Source: Undibacterium sp. YM2 (GTDB lineage Bacteria; Pseudomonadota; Gammaproteobacteria; Burkholderiales; Burkholderiaceae_D). From it: a stretch of DNA of 64,000 nucleotides. The notes under the pieces were generated by a model. The model searched no databases, was not told the DNA's origin, and saw nothing but the letters and a program-made list of their open reading frames with translations. Each line of letters begins with the position of its first letter. Within the stretch, counting starts at the first letter, position 1. The translations under genes were made by a program, and so were the position numbers. The DNA lies in the NCBI RefSeq assembly GCF_009937975.1, contig NZ_AP018441.1, positions 186,001 to 250,000 on the forward strand. Direction: 5' to 3'. This document shows, piece after piece, positions 42,737 to 52,496 of this stretch.

Positions 42737-43600
42737 ATGAAACGCAATTTGCAAGTCCTCATCATTGATCCGCAAAATGATTTCTGTGATTTGCCGCCAG
42801 CTTATCTGGCAAGGGATGCGCATAGCGCTGAACCAGTATCGCCAGCCCTGCCTGTGCCTGGCGCCCATGCCGATATGTTGCGCGTGGCTGAACTCATCAA
42901 TAAAGGTGCGGATGGCATCAGCGGTATCAGCATCACTCTGGACGCTCATCATCGCTATGACATTGCCCACCCCACTTTCTGGATGACAGGGCAGGGCGCA
43001 GCCGTGTCACCTTTCACCAGCATTTCTGCAAGCGCGGTACGCGCTGGCGAATATCAGCCACGCCAGCGAGAGGCTTTACTTCGTACACTGGCCTATCTGG
43101 ATGCACTCGAAGCCGAAGGTCGTTATCAACTGATGATATGGCCAGTGCACTGCGAAATTGGCTCATGGGGGCAGAATGTGCATGCAGATGTGCGTGCGGC
43201 CTATAATGCCTGGGAAGAAAAACAACTGGGCGTGGTTAACAAGATCAACAAAGGTTCCAACCCCTGGACTGAGCATTATTCAGCGGTGAAGGCAGAAGTG
43301 CCAGATGCCAGTGACCCTGATACACAATTGAACCAGCAATTGATTACCGAACTCAGCAAAGCTGACCGCGTGTATATTACCGGCGAAGCAGGCAGCCATT
43401 GCGTGAAAGCGACCACTGAACATCTGGTAGAGAATTTCGCCGCAGCCGATTTGCACAAGCTGGTATTGGTAACAGATTGCATGAGTGCAGTCACAGGTTT
43501 TGATGCACAGTTTGAAGGCTTTGTGCGCGACATGGCAGCCAAAGGTGTGCAGATTGCGAAGATGGCAGACGTATTGCCTGAGTTGTTGGCGAATGCGTAA
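42737..43600 (+). CDS. Nicotinamidase-like cysteine hydrolase
   Basis: From ATG 42737 (AAAAGGAAA upstream) the protein has 287 residues and is an isochorismatase-fold hydrolase with the triad Asp ('LIIDPQNDFCD'), Lys ('VVNKINKGSNPWTE') and Cys ('TGEAGSHCVKATTEHL'). The metal site is 'LDAHHRYDIAHP'. It is longer than PncA, as in a bacterial branch of unnamed cysteine hydrolases. Context (PncB, NadE and NadM follow) strongly suggests nicotinamide deamidation to nicotinate. Cytosolic. Confidence 0.85.
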   Translation: MKRNLQVLIIDPQNDFCDLPPAYLARDAHSAEPVSPALPVPGAHADMLRVAELINKGADGISGISITLDAHHRYDIAHPTFWMTGQGAAVSPFTSISASAVRAGEYQPRQREALLRTLAYLDALEAEGRYQLMIWPVHCEIGSWGQNVHADVRAAYNAWEEKQLGVVNKINKGSNPWTEHYSAVKAEVPDASDPDTQLNQQLITELSKADRVYITGEAGSHCVKATTEHLVENFAAADLHKLVLVTDCMSAVTGFDAQFEGFVRDMAAKGVQIAKMADVLPELLANA

Positions 43601-43771
43601 AGGTTAAGAAGATAAACGCGTAGGGTGCGCCTTGTGCACAGCCCCTTTGTCAAAAAAACGAGAGTTGATTTTGTTTGTGGGCACGTCAAACAATGGTGCG
43701 TATGGCGCGCCCTATTTGTCGGTCATGCTTCATCTTGCAACAGCTTTTAAGTGACACTAGAAAAGAAAAAT

Positions 43772-44995
43772 ATGAAACCCGTAGTTCAAAGTTTGCTGGA
43801 AACTGATTTATATAAATTCACCATGTGGCAAGCCTTGCTGCATAGTCATCCAAATACACAGACTGAATATGCTTTCGTTTGCCGCAATTCCACGGCTTAT
43901 CCGCTGGCAGAATTAAAGGAAGATGTTGAACGTGAACTTGATCACCTGTGCGCGCTGTACTTTACTGAAGATGAACTTGATTATCTGCGTTCCTTGCGCT
44001 TCATCAAAAGTGACTTCACTGACTTTTTAACGGTCTTTCATTTTCAGCGTAAATTCATCAAGGTCAGTACCGATGGCGAGAACTTGCAGATCGTGGCAAC
44101 CGGCCCGCAAGTGCATGTCATGGGATATGAAATCTTTGTACTGCATATCGTCAATGAATTATATTTCCGCCGCTTGCAAACAGAACAAACTCTGGTTGAG
44201 GGTAGAAACAGGCTGGCAGCCAAGATAGAGAAAATCCGTGAATTTGGAAAAGAAGCACCCAAAACCCATCCATTTGAATTCTTTGATTTTGGTTTGCGCA
44301 GGCGTTTCTCTGGCGAATGGCATGATGAAGTCGTCGCCACGCTGGCGCGTGAAGTGCCGCAATTCTTCAAGGGTACATCGAATGTCTATCTGGCCAAGAA
44401 ACACAAGCTGGTGCCGATAGGCACGATGGCGCATGAATACCTGCAGTCTTACCAGTCCTTTGGCGTGCGCCTGCGTGATTTCCAGAAAGCGGCGCTGGAA
44501 GACTGGGTGCAAGAATACCGTGGTGACCTGGGTACTGCCTTGACAGACGTGGTCGGCATGGATGCCTTCCTGTCTGACTTTGACCTGTACTTTGCCAAAC
44601 TGTTTGATGGCCTGCGCCACGACTCTGGCGATCCTGTGGTCTGGGGTGAAAAGGCCCTGGCGCACTACACAAAGTTACGCATAGATGCACATACCAAGCG
44701 CCTGGTGTTTTCTGATGGACTGAATCTGGAAACTGCCTTCAGCCTGTACCGCCATTTTGCTGACCGCACCATGACAGGTTTTGGCATAGGCACGAACCTG
44801 ACGAATGACACTGGCATAAAGGCTTTGAATATCGTCATGAAGCTCATGTCCTGCAATGGCCAGCCAGTCGCAAAATTATCTGATTCTGCTGGCAAGACCT
44901 TGTGTACTGATGAAACCTTTCTCGCTTACCTGCGTCAGGTTTTTCATCATCCCGTAATGTCAACGAAGTTGTATCCAGGAATATCATCATGTTGA
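43772..44995 (+). CDS. pncB: Nicotinate phosphoribosyltransferase
   Basis: A 407-residue protein with PncB signatures: '[20 protein letters not shown]', '[20 protein letters not shown]', '[20 protein letters not shown]' with the catalytic His in '[10 protein letters not shown]', and '[16 protein letters not shown]'. It makes nicotinate mononucleotide from nicotinate and PRPP in the Preiss-Handler pathway. I chose ATG 43772 ([10 protein letters not shown]), since an A-rich purine stretch precedes it. It is the second gene of the NAD operon; its 3' end overlaps nadE by 7 nt. Confidence 0.95.
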   Translation: MKPVVQSLLETDLYKFTMWQALLHSHPNTQTEYAFVCRNSTAYPLAELKEDVERELDHLCALYFTEDELDYLRSLRFIKSDFTDFLTVFHFQRKFIKVSTDGENLQIVATGPQVHVMGYEIFVLHIVNELYFRRLQTEQTLVEGRNRLAAKIEKIREFGKEAPKTHPFEFFDFGLRRRFSGEWHDEVVATLAREVPQFFKGTSNVYLAKKHKLVPIGTMAHEYLQSYQSFGVRLRDFQKAALEDWVQEYRGDLGTALTDVVGMDAFLSDFDLYFAKLFDGLRHDSGDPVVWGEKALAHYTKLRIDAHTKRLVFSDGLNLETAFSLYRHFADRTMTGFGIGTNLTNDTGIKALNIVMKLMSCNGQPVAKLSDSAGKTLCTDETFLAYLRQVFHHPVMSTKLYPGISSC

Positions 44996-46692
44996 AACTG
45001 GCAGTTGCACAATTAAATTATATGGTCGGTGACTTTGCTGGCAATACTGCCGCGATCATCCAGCACATGCAAAAAGCTGCGGCGGCAAATGCCGATGTTG
45101 CAGTGTTCAGTGAACTCTGTGTTTGTGGCTATTACCCCGGCGATTTGCTCGAAGATAGCGCTTTCTTATCGAAGGCTGAACAGGCATTGGCCAATATCAT
45201 GCAGGCTTCCAAAGATTGCCCCGATCTCGTCAGCGTGATCGGCACCGTGCGTCCAAACAAAGGGCAGGGTAAAGCTTTGCATAATGCTTTGCTGGCGATA
45301 CGCAATGGTGAGATTGTTGCTGAATACTATAAACAATTGCTGCCGACTTATGGCATCTTTGATGAACGCCGCCATTTTGAACCAGGACAGGAAGTCGCCA
45401 GCACACTGGATGTCGCTGGTCACAAACTAGGCTTCATGGTCTGTGAAGATGGCTGGAATGATGAAGAGCATGATTACCAGGTTAATCCCTTCAACGCACT
45501 GACAGTAGCCAAGGTCGATTTGATCATCAGTATCAATGCCAGCCCTTCAGATATAGGAAAACGCCAGCAAAGACATGCGATGTTTGCCAAGGCCGCTGCG
45601 CATCATCAATTGCCCCTGCTCTATGTGAATCAGGTTGGTGGGCAAGATCAATTGGTGTTTGATGGCGCTTCATTTGCGGTCACAGCAGATCATGGCGTGA
45701 CTTTTGAGGCTGCACGATTTGAAGAAGATTTTCAGGTGCTGGGGTTCTCAGGCAAGCAGTTCTCTGCGATCGATGGTGCTGCATTAGTCAAACCGGATAG
45801 TGCGGGCTTGTCTGTGCCAGAATTTACCCGTCGTCAGATAGTCCTGGGCCTGCAAGACTATGCGCGCCGTTGTGGTTTCAAGCAGGTGGTGGTCGGTTCT
45901 TCTGGCGGGATTGATTCGGCATTGACCATTGCCCTGGCAGTGCAGGCACTGGGTGCAGAAAACGTGATCGCCATTACCATGCCATCGGCGTATTCAAGCA
46001 CAGGTTCAGTATCTGACTCAGTCAAATTATGTGACAACCTGCAAGTCAAACTGTATACGCATCCCATACTGAGCCTGGTGGAGCAATATGCCAAGGGTTT
46101 TGAAGATGCATTTGCATTGCCCCTGCGTGGATTGACGCAAGAGAATTTGCAGGCACGCATACGTGGCTCCATACTTATGGAATACTCAAACGCCTTTGGC
46201 GCGCTGTTGCTGACGACAGGTAACAAGAGTGAGATATCGGTGGGTTACTGTACCCTGTACGGTGACACCAATGGTGGTCTGGGCCTGATTGGGGACTTGT
46301 ACAAGACAGAAGTATATTCCTTGTCGCAACATATCAACGATGCAGCCGGGCGCGAAATCATCCCGCAAGATGTATTGACCAAGCCGCCGTCAGCAGAGCT
46401 GGCACCTGGTCAGCTTGATACCGACAGCTTGCCACCGTATGATGAACTCGATGAAATGCTGAAATGGCATATAGAAGGCAAGCGCCTGCCAGCGCATGAG
46501 TTTGCCAAGGCTCAGGCCTTTGTACAAGAGTTGCAAAAGACAGAAGCTGGCGTGACAAGCATGAACCGCATCATCGGCATGGTGGCACGCAATGAATATA
46601 AGCGCCGTCAGGCACCGCCCATCATCCGCGTGCGTGGCCGTGCTTTTGGTAGTGGACGGCAGATGCCGATTGCGGCAAAGTACAGCAATTAA
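44989..46692 (+). CDS. nadE: Glutamine-dependent NAD+ synthetase
   Basis: A 567-residue two-domain enzyme. The N-terminal nitrilase-type glutaminase has the triad Glu ('[10 protein letters not shown]'), Lys ('[18 protein letters not shown]') and Cys ('[12 protein letters not shown]'). The C-terminal synthetase has the PP-loop '[20 protein letters not shown]' and '[20 protein letters not shown]'. It converts nicotinate adenine dinucleotide to NAD with glutamine and ATP. AGGAAT precedes the ATG. It completes the salvage pathway with PncB and NadM. Confidence 0.96.
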   Translation: MLKLAVAQLNYMVGDFAGNTAAIIQHMQKAAAANADVAVFSELCVCGYYPGDLLEDSAFLSKAEQALANIMQASKDCPDLVSVIGTVRPNKGQGKALHNALLAIRNGEIVAEYYKQLLPTYGIFDERRHFEPGQEVASTLDVAGHKLGFMVCEDGWNDEEHDYQVNPFNALTVAKVDLIISINASPSDIGKRQQRHAMFAKAAAHHQLPLLYVNQVGGQDQLVFDGASFAVTADHGVTFEAARFEEDFQVLGFSGKQFSAIDGAALVKPDSAGLSVPEFTRRQIVLGLQDYARRCGFKQVVVGSSGGIDSALTIALAVQALGAENVIAITMPSAYSSTGSVSDSVKLCDNLQVKLYTHPILSLVEQYAKGFEDAFALPLRGLTQENLQARIRGSILMEYSNAFGALLLTTGNKSEISVGYCTLYGDTNGGLGLIGDLYKTEVYSLSQHINDAAGREIIPQDVLTKPPSAELAPGQLDTDSLPPYDELDEMLKWHIEGKRLPAHEFAKAQAFVQELQKTEAGVTSMNRIIGMVARNEYKRRQAPPIIRVRGRAFGSGRQMPIAAKYSN

Positions 46693-46713
46693 GATTAATC
46701 AAAGTTTTATTTT

Positions 46714-47763
46714 ATGAAGTCAGCCATGCAAATTGACGTTGCGGTATTAATAGGACGCTTTCAACCATTTCATAACGGCCATGCCACACTCCTGCAACTG
46801 GCACTGGAAACTGCCGAAGAAGTGGTCGTGATACTGGGTTCATCCTTCCATGCGCGCAGTACCAAGAACCCATTTACATGGCAAGAGCGGGCAGACATGA
46901 TCAATGCGACTTTGACGCCCGATGAGCGTGACAGGGTGTCGTATATTGCCGTGCGTGATTATTATGATGATGCTCGCTGGGCGGCAGCAGTGCGTGGCAA
47001 GGTGGAAAGGCACTTTCCTTATGCGAAGCGCATTGCCCTGATAGGTCACTTCAAGGATGCCTCCAGTTATTACCTGAACCGTTTCCCGCAATGGCAGTTG
47101 GTCGCTGCCGAGCAATTGCTGGCGATAGATGCCACTGTCATACGCAAGGTATTGTTTGAGGCGGAAGATATGCGCGTATCACTTGATGTGATTGCCCATT
47201 ACCTGCCACAGAGTGTGCGCCAGTACCTGAAGGCCTGGAGCATCTTGCCGCACTACGCGGTGCTGGTGAAAGAACATGCACAACTGCTGGCTTACCAGGA
47301 GGCATGGAAGGCAGCTCCCTATGCACCAACATTCGTGACCCTGGACGCCGTGGTCAAGGCGGCAGGTCATGTCTTGCTGGTGCAACGTGGTGGTTTTCCG
47401 GGCAAGGGTTTGTGGGCACTGCCTGGTGGCTTTCTCGATCAGAATGAAAGACTGTTTCAAGGCGCGATACGCGAATTGTTTGAAGAAACCAATCTGGCGG
47501 TACTGGCATCTACGCTTGAGCATGCTTTGGTCGATGTCAAAGTGTTCGACCATCCAGGCCGCAGCCTGCGTGGCCGCACGATTACCCATGCACATTATTT
47601 TGATTTGCAGACTGATCACTTGCCCGATATCCGCGCTGCCGATGATGCAGCCCAGGCAGCCTGGGTCAGCATAGACAAACTTGAAAACATGGAAGAATTA
47701 TTCTTTGATGATCACTTCCATATTCTTGACCAGTTTCTCAATTTGACCGCTAACGAGAACTGA
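46714..47763 (+). CDS. nadM: Bifunctional NMN adenylyltransferase/Nudix hydrolase
   Basis: The 349-residue protein joins a NadM-type adenylyltransferase (about 1-180, 'IGRFQPFHNGHATLL' with the HxGH motif, 'SSFHARSTKNPFTWQERADM') to a Nudix hydrolase (about 200-345, 'GGFLDQNERLFQGAIRELFE' continuing into 'ETNL'). The Nudix box is complete except for the last Gly, which is Asn. The first domain makes NAD from NMN. The second in homologues hydrolyses ADP-ribose, useful where the opposite-strand cluster produces it. Last gene of the NAD operon, followed by a hairpin. A decayed copy of its 3' end lies at 51372. Confidence 0.95.
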   Translation: MKSAMQIDVAVLIGRFQPFHNGHATLLQLALETAEEVVVILGSSFHARSTKNPFTWQERADMINATLTPDERDRVSYIAVRDYYDDARWAAAVRGKVERHFPYAKRIALIGHFKDASSYYLNRFPQWQLVAAEQLLAIDATVIRKVLFEAEDMRVSLDVIAHYLPQSVRQYLKAWSILPHYAVLVKEHAQLLAYQEAWKAAPYAPTFVTLDAVVKAAGHVLLVQRGGFPGKGLWALPGGFLDQNERLFQGAIRELFEETNLAVLASTLEHALVDVKVFDHPGRSLRGRTITHAHYFDLQTDHLPDIRAADDAAQAAWVSIDKLENMEELFFDDHFHILDQFLNLTANEN

Positions 47764-47776
47764 GGCAACTCTTGAA

Positions 47777-47803
47777 AGCTTGCGATGAGACCCATCGCAA
47801 GCT
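47777..47803. terminator. Hairpin between nadM and the convergent PepSY gene
   Basis: AGCTTGCGATG (47777-47787) and CATCGCAAGCT (47793-47803) form a perfect 11-bp stem with a 5-nt loop, in the gap between convergent operons. The following bases (GAATTTG) are a weak T-run. Confidence 0.6.
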
Positions 47804-47813
47804 GAATTTGCAA

Positions 47814-48191
47814 TCAATGCTTTATCTTTACAATGTTTTGCCGTATCAGTCTTGCATTGCTGGGATCGAAATATGCTTCGACCAAATCCCCCTCCCGATT
47901 GCTACCATATATCTCGTAGCAACTTTCGTATGATATTTTTACTTTTTCAAACTGGTAGCCCCTATGTTTGGCAAGTAAAGCCATTTCATCCTGACTCAGC
48001 CATTCAGACTTGTTTGATGTCGTGCAACCCTTGTCAGTTTCCAGGTCCTTTGGACTAGTCATGGCTTTTTTAGAATTATTGTTTACTGTTTTTTTCACTT
48101 GTGGAGCGGGTGTATCCGCATTGTTTTGCGCATGTGAGAGAGTGACGAAAGCGCATGTTGCGAAAAAAAGAAATAGTCGGGCGTAATTCAT
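47814..48191 (-). CDS. Secreted PepSY-like protein
   Basis: A 125-residue protein: signal peptide ending 'LSHAQNN', a Lys/Asn-rich linker and a C-terminal domain resembling PepSY ('EMALLAKHRGYQFEKVKISY', 'YEIYGSNREGDLVEAYFDPS', 'NARLIRQ'). Two Cys could form a disulfide. PepSY proteins are periplasmic inhibitors or ligands. It is the last gene of the operon with QseBC-type regulators and a cytochrome b561, a combination seen in other proteobacteria. Confidence 0.75.
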   Translation of the reverse strand: MNYARLFLFFATCAFVTLSHAQNNADTPAPQVKKTVNNNSKKAMTSPKDLETDKGCTTSNKSEWLSQDEMALLAKHRGYQFEKVKISYESCYEIYGSNREGDLVEAYFDPSNARLIRQNIVKIKH

Positions 48192-48225
48192 TGCGCACTC
48201 CTGATTGTTGATATGAACGAGAGAC

Positions 48226-49575
48226 TCAGTAATGTACAGGTATTGTCAGTGTCACTTTTAATCCCTCCAATTTTTCTGAACGTCCGGCTTGCAAGTCCAT
48301 GTTGTGAACCGCTGCTATTCTTTTTGCAATAGACCAACCAAGGCCACTGCCACTTTCTACATTACTTTGAATACGAAAAAATCGCTCTCCCAACCGGGAG
48401 ATATCCTGATCCGAAAGACCATTTCCACTATCTTCAATCGTTAAGATATATTGACTATTGATGCAGCTCAATTGAATCAAAATTCGTGCAGCTTCTGGAC
48501 AGTAGCGAATGGCATTGTCGAGCAAGTTACGAACAAGTACACCCAGCAGAACTTCATTACCATCGATAACGCAACTACAGTCCGCATCCAGTTCCAGACT
48601 TTGGTGCTTGCTGATGGCTTTGTGAGCAATATCTGCAATTTGGCTGCGTATCATGACCGCTATGTCGAACTTCACAAATTCAGCTTCCGCGTTGCTTTCC
48701 AGTCGGGATAAAGTTAGTAATTGCTCAATCAAACGGGATGTTCTGTCGCAGGCCTCCAGCGTGCCTTTTAATGCATGCTGGCGTTTAGTTTCATCATGTT
48801 CTACCATCGCTACCTGGGCCTGGGTGCGCAGGGCGGCAAGTGGGGTGCGCAGTTCGTGGGCCGCGTCCGCCGTGAATCTTCTTTCTGACTCCATCAGGCC
48901 GGCAATGCGTTCCAGCAAGCCATTCAATGCTTGAATAACAGGCTGAGTTTCTTTGCTTGTGCCATTCATCTCAATCGGGTTAACTGCCGATGGTTGGCGC
49001 TGCTCAAGTACTTGACCTAATTTGACGATAGGGCTCATACCTTGTCGCACGGCCAGCCATAGCGCTATTGCAAGCAAGGGAAGTGCAATGATGAACGGCA
49101 ATACCAGGCTACGTAAAACTGCATACAGGATTGCAGTGCGCGCCTGTACTTCTTCTGCTACATAAACCTGCACATCTGCGTCAGCACCGATTGTGTAAAA
49201 TACCCGCCACTGCTGGCTGCCAATTTGAATGCTTGTAAAGCCCTCTTTTAATTCCTTGGAAACGTCCAGGATAGGAGTCTCCGGCGCATTTGCAGAGCGC
49301 AAACCAAGTTGTCCTGAATGAAAAACCTGGTACATGACTTTAGGTGCATACTTGTGCAAACTATGCGTATCCTGAGATTCTCCATTCTCTACAATCTCGT
49401 GTATTTGATGTGTTGCCAGCAAGCTTGCAGCTTGTGCCAAATGGCCATCCAGCACTTCGTCCAGCTCATGCTTGGCATCGAACCAGGTTATGGCAGTTGC
49501 CAGCAACCAGATGGATGCGACAGCTGTTAATGTCAGGATGAGTAATCGATTTTTCAGCGATGGGCGTGCGGTCAT
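48226..49575 (-). CDS. QseC-type sensor histidine kinase
   Basis: A 449-residue inner-membrane kinase: two membrane segments flank a periplasmic sensor of about 120 residues (between 'ILTLTAVASIWLLATAITWF' and 'LVLPFIIALPLLAIALWLAV'). These are followed by HisKA ('FTADAAHELRTPLAALRTQA') and HATPase ('DNAIRYCPEAARI', 'EDSGNGLSDQDI', 'GSGLGWSIAKRI'). Its start overlaps the stop of the response regulator by 4 nt. The signal is unknown; partner cytochrome and PepSY genes hint at envelope redox stress. Confidence 0.93.
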   Translation of the reverse strand: MTARPSLKNRLLILTLTAVASIWLLATAITWFDAKHELDEVLDGHLAQAASLLATHQIHEIVENGESQDTHSLHKYAPKVMYQVFHSGQLGLRSANAPETPILDVSKELKEGFTSIQIGSQQWRVFYTIGADADVQVYVAEEVQARTAILYAVLRSLVLPFIIALPLLAIALWLAVRQGMSPIVKLGQVLEQRQPSAVNPIEMNGTSKETQPVIQALNGLLERIAGLMESERRFTADAAHELRTPLAALRTQAQVAMVEHDETKRQHALKGTLEACDRTSRLIEQLLTLSRLESNAEAEFVKFDIAVMIRSQIADIAHKAISKHQSLELDADCSCVIDGNEVLLGVLVRNLLDNAIRYCPEAARILIQLSCINSQYILTIEDSGNGLSDQDISRLGERFFRIQSNVESGSGLGWSIAKRIAAVHNMDLQAGRSEKLEGLKVTLTIPVHY

Positions 49576-50243
49576 GATGATCGACTGCTCTTTGGTAGCA
49601 TGTAGCCAACACCACGCACTGTCAGTATTGATGCTGCACCGAGCTTTTTCCGCAGATTGTGTATATGGACTTCAATGGCATTACTGTCTACCTCCTGTCC
49701 CCAACTGTACAAATGGTGCTCGATCTGCTCCCTTGAAAGCACACGATCAGCGTTGAGCATAAGGGTTTGCAGGAGATCAAATTCCCGCGTCGAAACTTCC
49801 ACTGCGCTGCCAGCCTGTTTTACTGTTCGTGCCCCCGGATCTAGTAAAATATCTTGTGCTTCCAGATTCTCAGTTGTCTGCCCATGCGCGCGCCGGATCA
49901 GAGCACGCAATCTTGCTGCAAGCTCATTCAGGTCAACTGGCTTAATGACATAATCATCGGCTCCCTGGTCCAGTCCGCGAATTTTATCTGGGATGGCATC
50001 GCGTGCAGTCAATATTAATACCGGGCAGCTGACCTCAGCCCTGCGTATGCTGGCAAGCACGTCCAGTCCATCTTTGCGGGGTAATCCCAGGTCAAGTACT
50101 GCAGCGGTATACACCTGGCTGCGCAATTCATATTCTGCTGCATCACCATCCCTGACCCAATCGACTTGAAAGCCGAATTGGCGTAAGCCTGCCTGCAAAC
50201 CATCGCCAAGTAATGGGTCGTCTTCTGCCAGTAATATGCGCAT
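49572..50243 (-). CDS. OmpR-family response regulator (QseB/PmrA-like)
   Basis: A 223-residue regulator: receiver with acceptor Asp in 'TAAVLDLGLPRKDGLD' and 'YVIKPVDLNELAARL', then an OmpR winged helix ('SAVEVSTREFDLLQTLMLNA', 'LSREQIEHHLYSWGQEVDSN', 'IEVHIHNLRKKLG'). It pairs with the overlapping kinase. Likely targets include this operon. 35 nt after the cytochrome gene. Confidence 0.94.
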   Translation of the reverse strand: MRILLAEDDPLLGDGLQAGLRQFGFQVDWVRDGDAAEYELRSQVYTAAVLDLGLPRKDGLDVLASIRRAEVSCPVLILTARDAIPDKIRGLDQGADDYVIKPVDLNELAARLRALIRRAHGQTTENLEAQDILLDPGARTVKQAGSAVEVSTREFDLLQTLMLNADRVLSREQIEHHLYSWGQEVDSNAIEVHIHNLRKKLGAASILTVRGVGYMLPKSSRSS

Positions 50244-50278
50244 ACCAGTTCTCTATGGTCATGAAATTTTTGCCAGAT

Positions 50279-51010
50279 TCAATCTCTGTCACGGTCTTTA
50301 TCTGAACGTTCTTTGCCCGACTGTGTCTTTTCTGTGCTTGTTGCAGACGTTGCTGTACTCGCCTGATAAGTCCAGATTCCTAGTACCACTAACATCAGTA
50401 AGATGGCGACCGAACGCCAGGTAGTGTGTATCGCTTGCTGTTGCTGACCCAGTTTACGGCCGCTTATCATGCTGCGTACCAGATTTTGACGATATAAATA
50501 GCTCGTAAGTAAAACCCCCGCAATGTGTACGCCAACTACTGTCAGCATAATATTGGCCGCTATTTCATGCACTTCTTCCAGCCATTCGCCGCCCAATTCA
50601 TTATAGTTGGCATAGCCAGATATTGTGACGATTAAGCCCAGACCTAACATTGCAATAATCGCCATGGCGCCTGCCGGATTGTGCCCGGTGAAATGAGCTG
50701 GATGCCCGGATAGCATGCCACGCAAATAACGAATGACAGTTGTGGGTGAACGCACAAATTCAGAGAAGCGTGCATATTTGCTGCCGATAAATCCCCAGAG
50801 CAGACGAAAACAGATCAAGAATAACATGGTGTATCCCATGCTTATATGGAGCAAACGCAAGGAATCCACTTCTGCTGTCAGATAGGCACCTGTAAAACAT
50901 AAGGCGATCAACCAGTGGGTCAGTCGCACAGGCGCATCCCATACCTGGATTTTCTTGGTGGAACTTTCGGCGCAACTAGTGTCACTTTGTGAATTTGATA
51001 TATCGCTCAT
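50279..51010 (-). CDS. Cytochrome b561-type membrane protein
   Basis: A 243-residue protein with about five membrane segments and four candidate haem-ligand His: H32 ('VRLTHWLIAL'), H55 ('LRLLHISMGY'), H148 ('LEEVHEIAAN') and H162 ('VGVHIAGVLL'). This is the cytochrome b561/Ni-Fe-hydrogenase b-type fold. The C-terminus is highly charged. A strong AGAGGAGA site precedes the ATG. First gene of the operon; it probably passes electrons between quinone and a periplasmic partner. Confidence 0.9.
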   Translation of the reverse strand: MSDISNSQSDTSCAESSTKKIQVWDAPVRLTHWLIALCFTGAYLTAEVDSLRLLHISMGYTMLFLICFRLLWGFIGSKYARFSEFVRSPTTVIRYLRGMLSGHPAHFTGHNPAGAMAIIAMLGLGLIVTISGYANYNELGGEWLEEVHEIAANIMLTVVGVHIAGVLLTSYLYRQNLVRSMISGRKLGQQQQAIHTTWRSVAILLMLVVLGIWTYQASTATSATSTEKTQSGKERSDKDRDRD

Positions 51011-51371
51011 TTTGATCTCCTCTAGGAATTCAGGGAATTCTCAAACTTATAAATCATGTATCTGCCACTCGCTGATGAAGAACCTATGCGAGAGACGGAG
51101 GGGTATGGAATTGCAGGGCTCTCATCCTGGAAGCAATAATGAACTTTGATTCTTAAGATGAGCTTAAGCAGTTAATCTCCGTTGAGATTGGAGTCGGTGT
51201 GTAGGGCGTCTTGCATGCCGGACGTGACTGCAAGAGCATTGAAACTGGACGGTACAGCCAGGATTCAAATAGAGGCCACTTTATCGATGGACAGGCACTG
51301 TCTATACGTTCTGAAATGTAATGCTCAAGGGAAATTCGATGGCTAATGTAGATGCGATAGTAAGATACGCT
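51011..51371. other. Upstream region of the cytochrome operon
   Basis: No assignable gene. The first 150 bases hold the minus-strand promoter. The rest contains a short open frame on the plus strand ending near 51348 (about 55 codons, '...LDGTARIQIEATLSMDRHC...') that I do not recognise and that has no clear start. It may be decayed sequence that arrived with the nadM fragment next to it. Confidence 0.35.
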
Positions 51372-51551
51372 ATCACCCATGCACATTATTTTGATTTGTA
51401 GAATGATCACCTGCCTGATATCCGCACGGTGGATGATGCAGCCCAGGTAGCCTGGGTCAGCATAGACAAGCTGTAAGGGATGGTGGAATCATTCTTTGAG
51501 AATCATTCTCATATTCTTTACCAGTTCCTTGATCTGAATGCCGGTGAATGA
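51372..51551 (+). pseudogene. Decayed copy of the nadM 3' end
   Basis: This stretch aligns with 47581-47763, the last 60 codons of nadM-Nudix, at roughly 80% by hand count. It keeps the frame and even the closing TGA, but has TAG and TAA inside. 'THAHYFDL' and 'VAWVSIDKL' are still readable. Both copies are on the plus strand and bracket the cytochrome/QseBC/PepSY operon. It cannot be functional. Confidence 0.9.
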
Positions 51552-51552
51552 A

Positions 51553-51587
51553 AAAAGGGCAGACAAATAAACTTTGTCTGCCCTTTT
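51553..51587. terminator. Bidirectional intrinsic terminator
   Basis: AAAAGGGCAGACAAA (51553-51567) pairs perfectly with TTTGTCTGCCCTTTT (51573-51587). A-run and T-run on the two sides let it work on both strands. It ends the minus-strand uronate dehydrogenase transcript, 30 nt after the stop. Confidence 0.9.
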
Positions 51588-51616
51588 GATGTTGCAACGG
51601 CTTCTTATTTTCTGAT

Positions 51617-52441
51617 CTAATCTTTGTATTGCGGCGTCGTCAACAAAAAGCCGCCGCCCTGATAAATAGTAGTGATATCGTCTTTGGCCGGATACTCGCT
51701 GCTGTCTGGATACAGATGAGAAAAAACCGTAGAACTGTCTTTGGCTTTGTAACCCAGGTGCGCGGCTTTTTTATTGTCCCACCATTTGCCCGGGTTTTCA
51801 GAAACACCAAAGGCAATAGTATGGCCCACGCGCTGTGCAAAGATAGAGCAGCGCAGCATTTCAACCAGATCATCGTAACTGAAATAAGTCACCAGCATAC
51901 GGCGTGTCGTTGGCACAGGGAAGGATGAACCTATGCGTATGCAGACGGTTTCTATACCAAATCTGTCATAGTAAAAACGGGACAGAGATTCACCAAAGCA
52001 TTTGCTGATGCCATACATGCCGTCAGGACGGGTAGGCATGTCAGCATCGATATAATCCGTAGTACGGTAAAAACCGACTGCATGGTTAGAACTGGCAAAT
52101 ACCACACGTTTGACATTGTGCTTGTGTACCGCCTCATAGATATTGTAGGTACCCTGTATGTTTGCATGCATGATGGCTTCAAAATTGGCTTCAGTAGAAA
52201 TACCGCCAAAATGCAGTACCACATCCACGCCCTCCATCAATGCCAGCACAGCAGCTTTGTCGGCCAGGTCACATTGGACGACTTCTTCACCTTCACCCGC
52301 TGGACCAAGATCGGCGATATCGCTGAGGCGGACGATATTGGCCCATGCCTTGATGCGTTCACGCAGAACTTTGCCCAGGCCACCTGCTGCACCGGTCAGC
52401 AAAATGCGGTTGAATGGTTTTTCAGTAATATTAGTGTTCAT
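51617..52441 (-). CDS. udh: Uronate dehydrogenase
   Basis: The 274-residue short-chain dehydrogenase has the NAD motif 'ILLTGAAGGLGKVLRE', 'ASSNHAVGFYRTTDYIDADM' and the catalytic Tyr-Lys in 'MYGISKCFGES'. The 'SNHAVGFY' and 'RIGSSFPVPTTRRML' stretches are typical of uronate dehydrogenases. It oxidises galacturonate or glucuronate to the aldaro-lactone with NAD. It follows garD on the same strand (55 nt), so both are one operon for oxidative galacturonate breakdown. Confidence 0.93.
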   Translation of the reverse strand: MNTNITEKPFNRILLTGAAGGLGKVLRERIKAWANIVRLSDIADLGPAGEGEEVVQCDLADKAAVLALMEGVDVVLHFGGISTEANFEAIMHANIQGTYNIYEAVHKHNVKRVVFASSNHAVGFYRTTDYIDADMPTRPDGMYGISKCFGESLSRFYYDRFGIETVCIRIGSSFPVPTTRRMLVTYFSYDDLVEMLRCSIFAQRVGHTIAFGVSENPGKWWDNKKAAHLGYKAKDSSTVFSHLYPDSSEYPAKDDITTIYQGGGFLLTTPQYKD

Positions 52442-52496
52442 GGGATTCTTTCTCTTCTATTGAATTCTTGAAACGCGTTTCTGCTGAGACTATTGA

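Noticed and set aside
51153..51410. 85-codon minus-strand open frame beside the nadM fragment
   Set aside because: Part of it is the antisense of the decayed nadM copy; no family match and no ribosome binding site.
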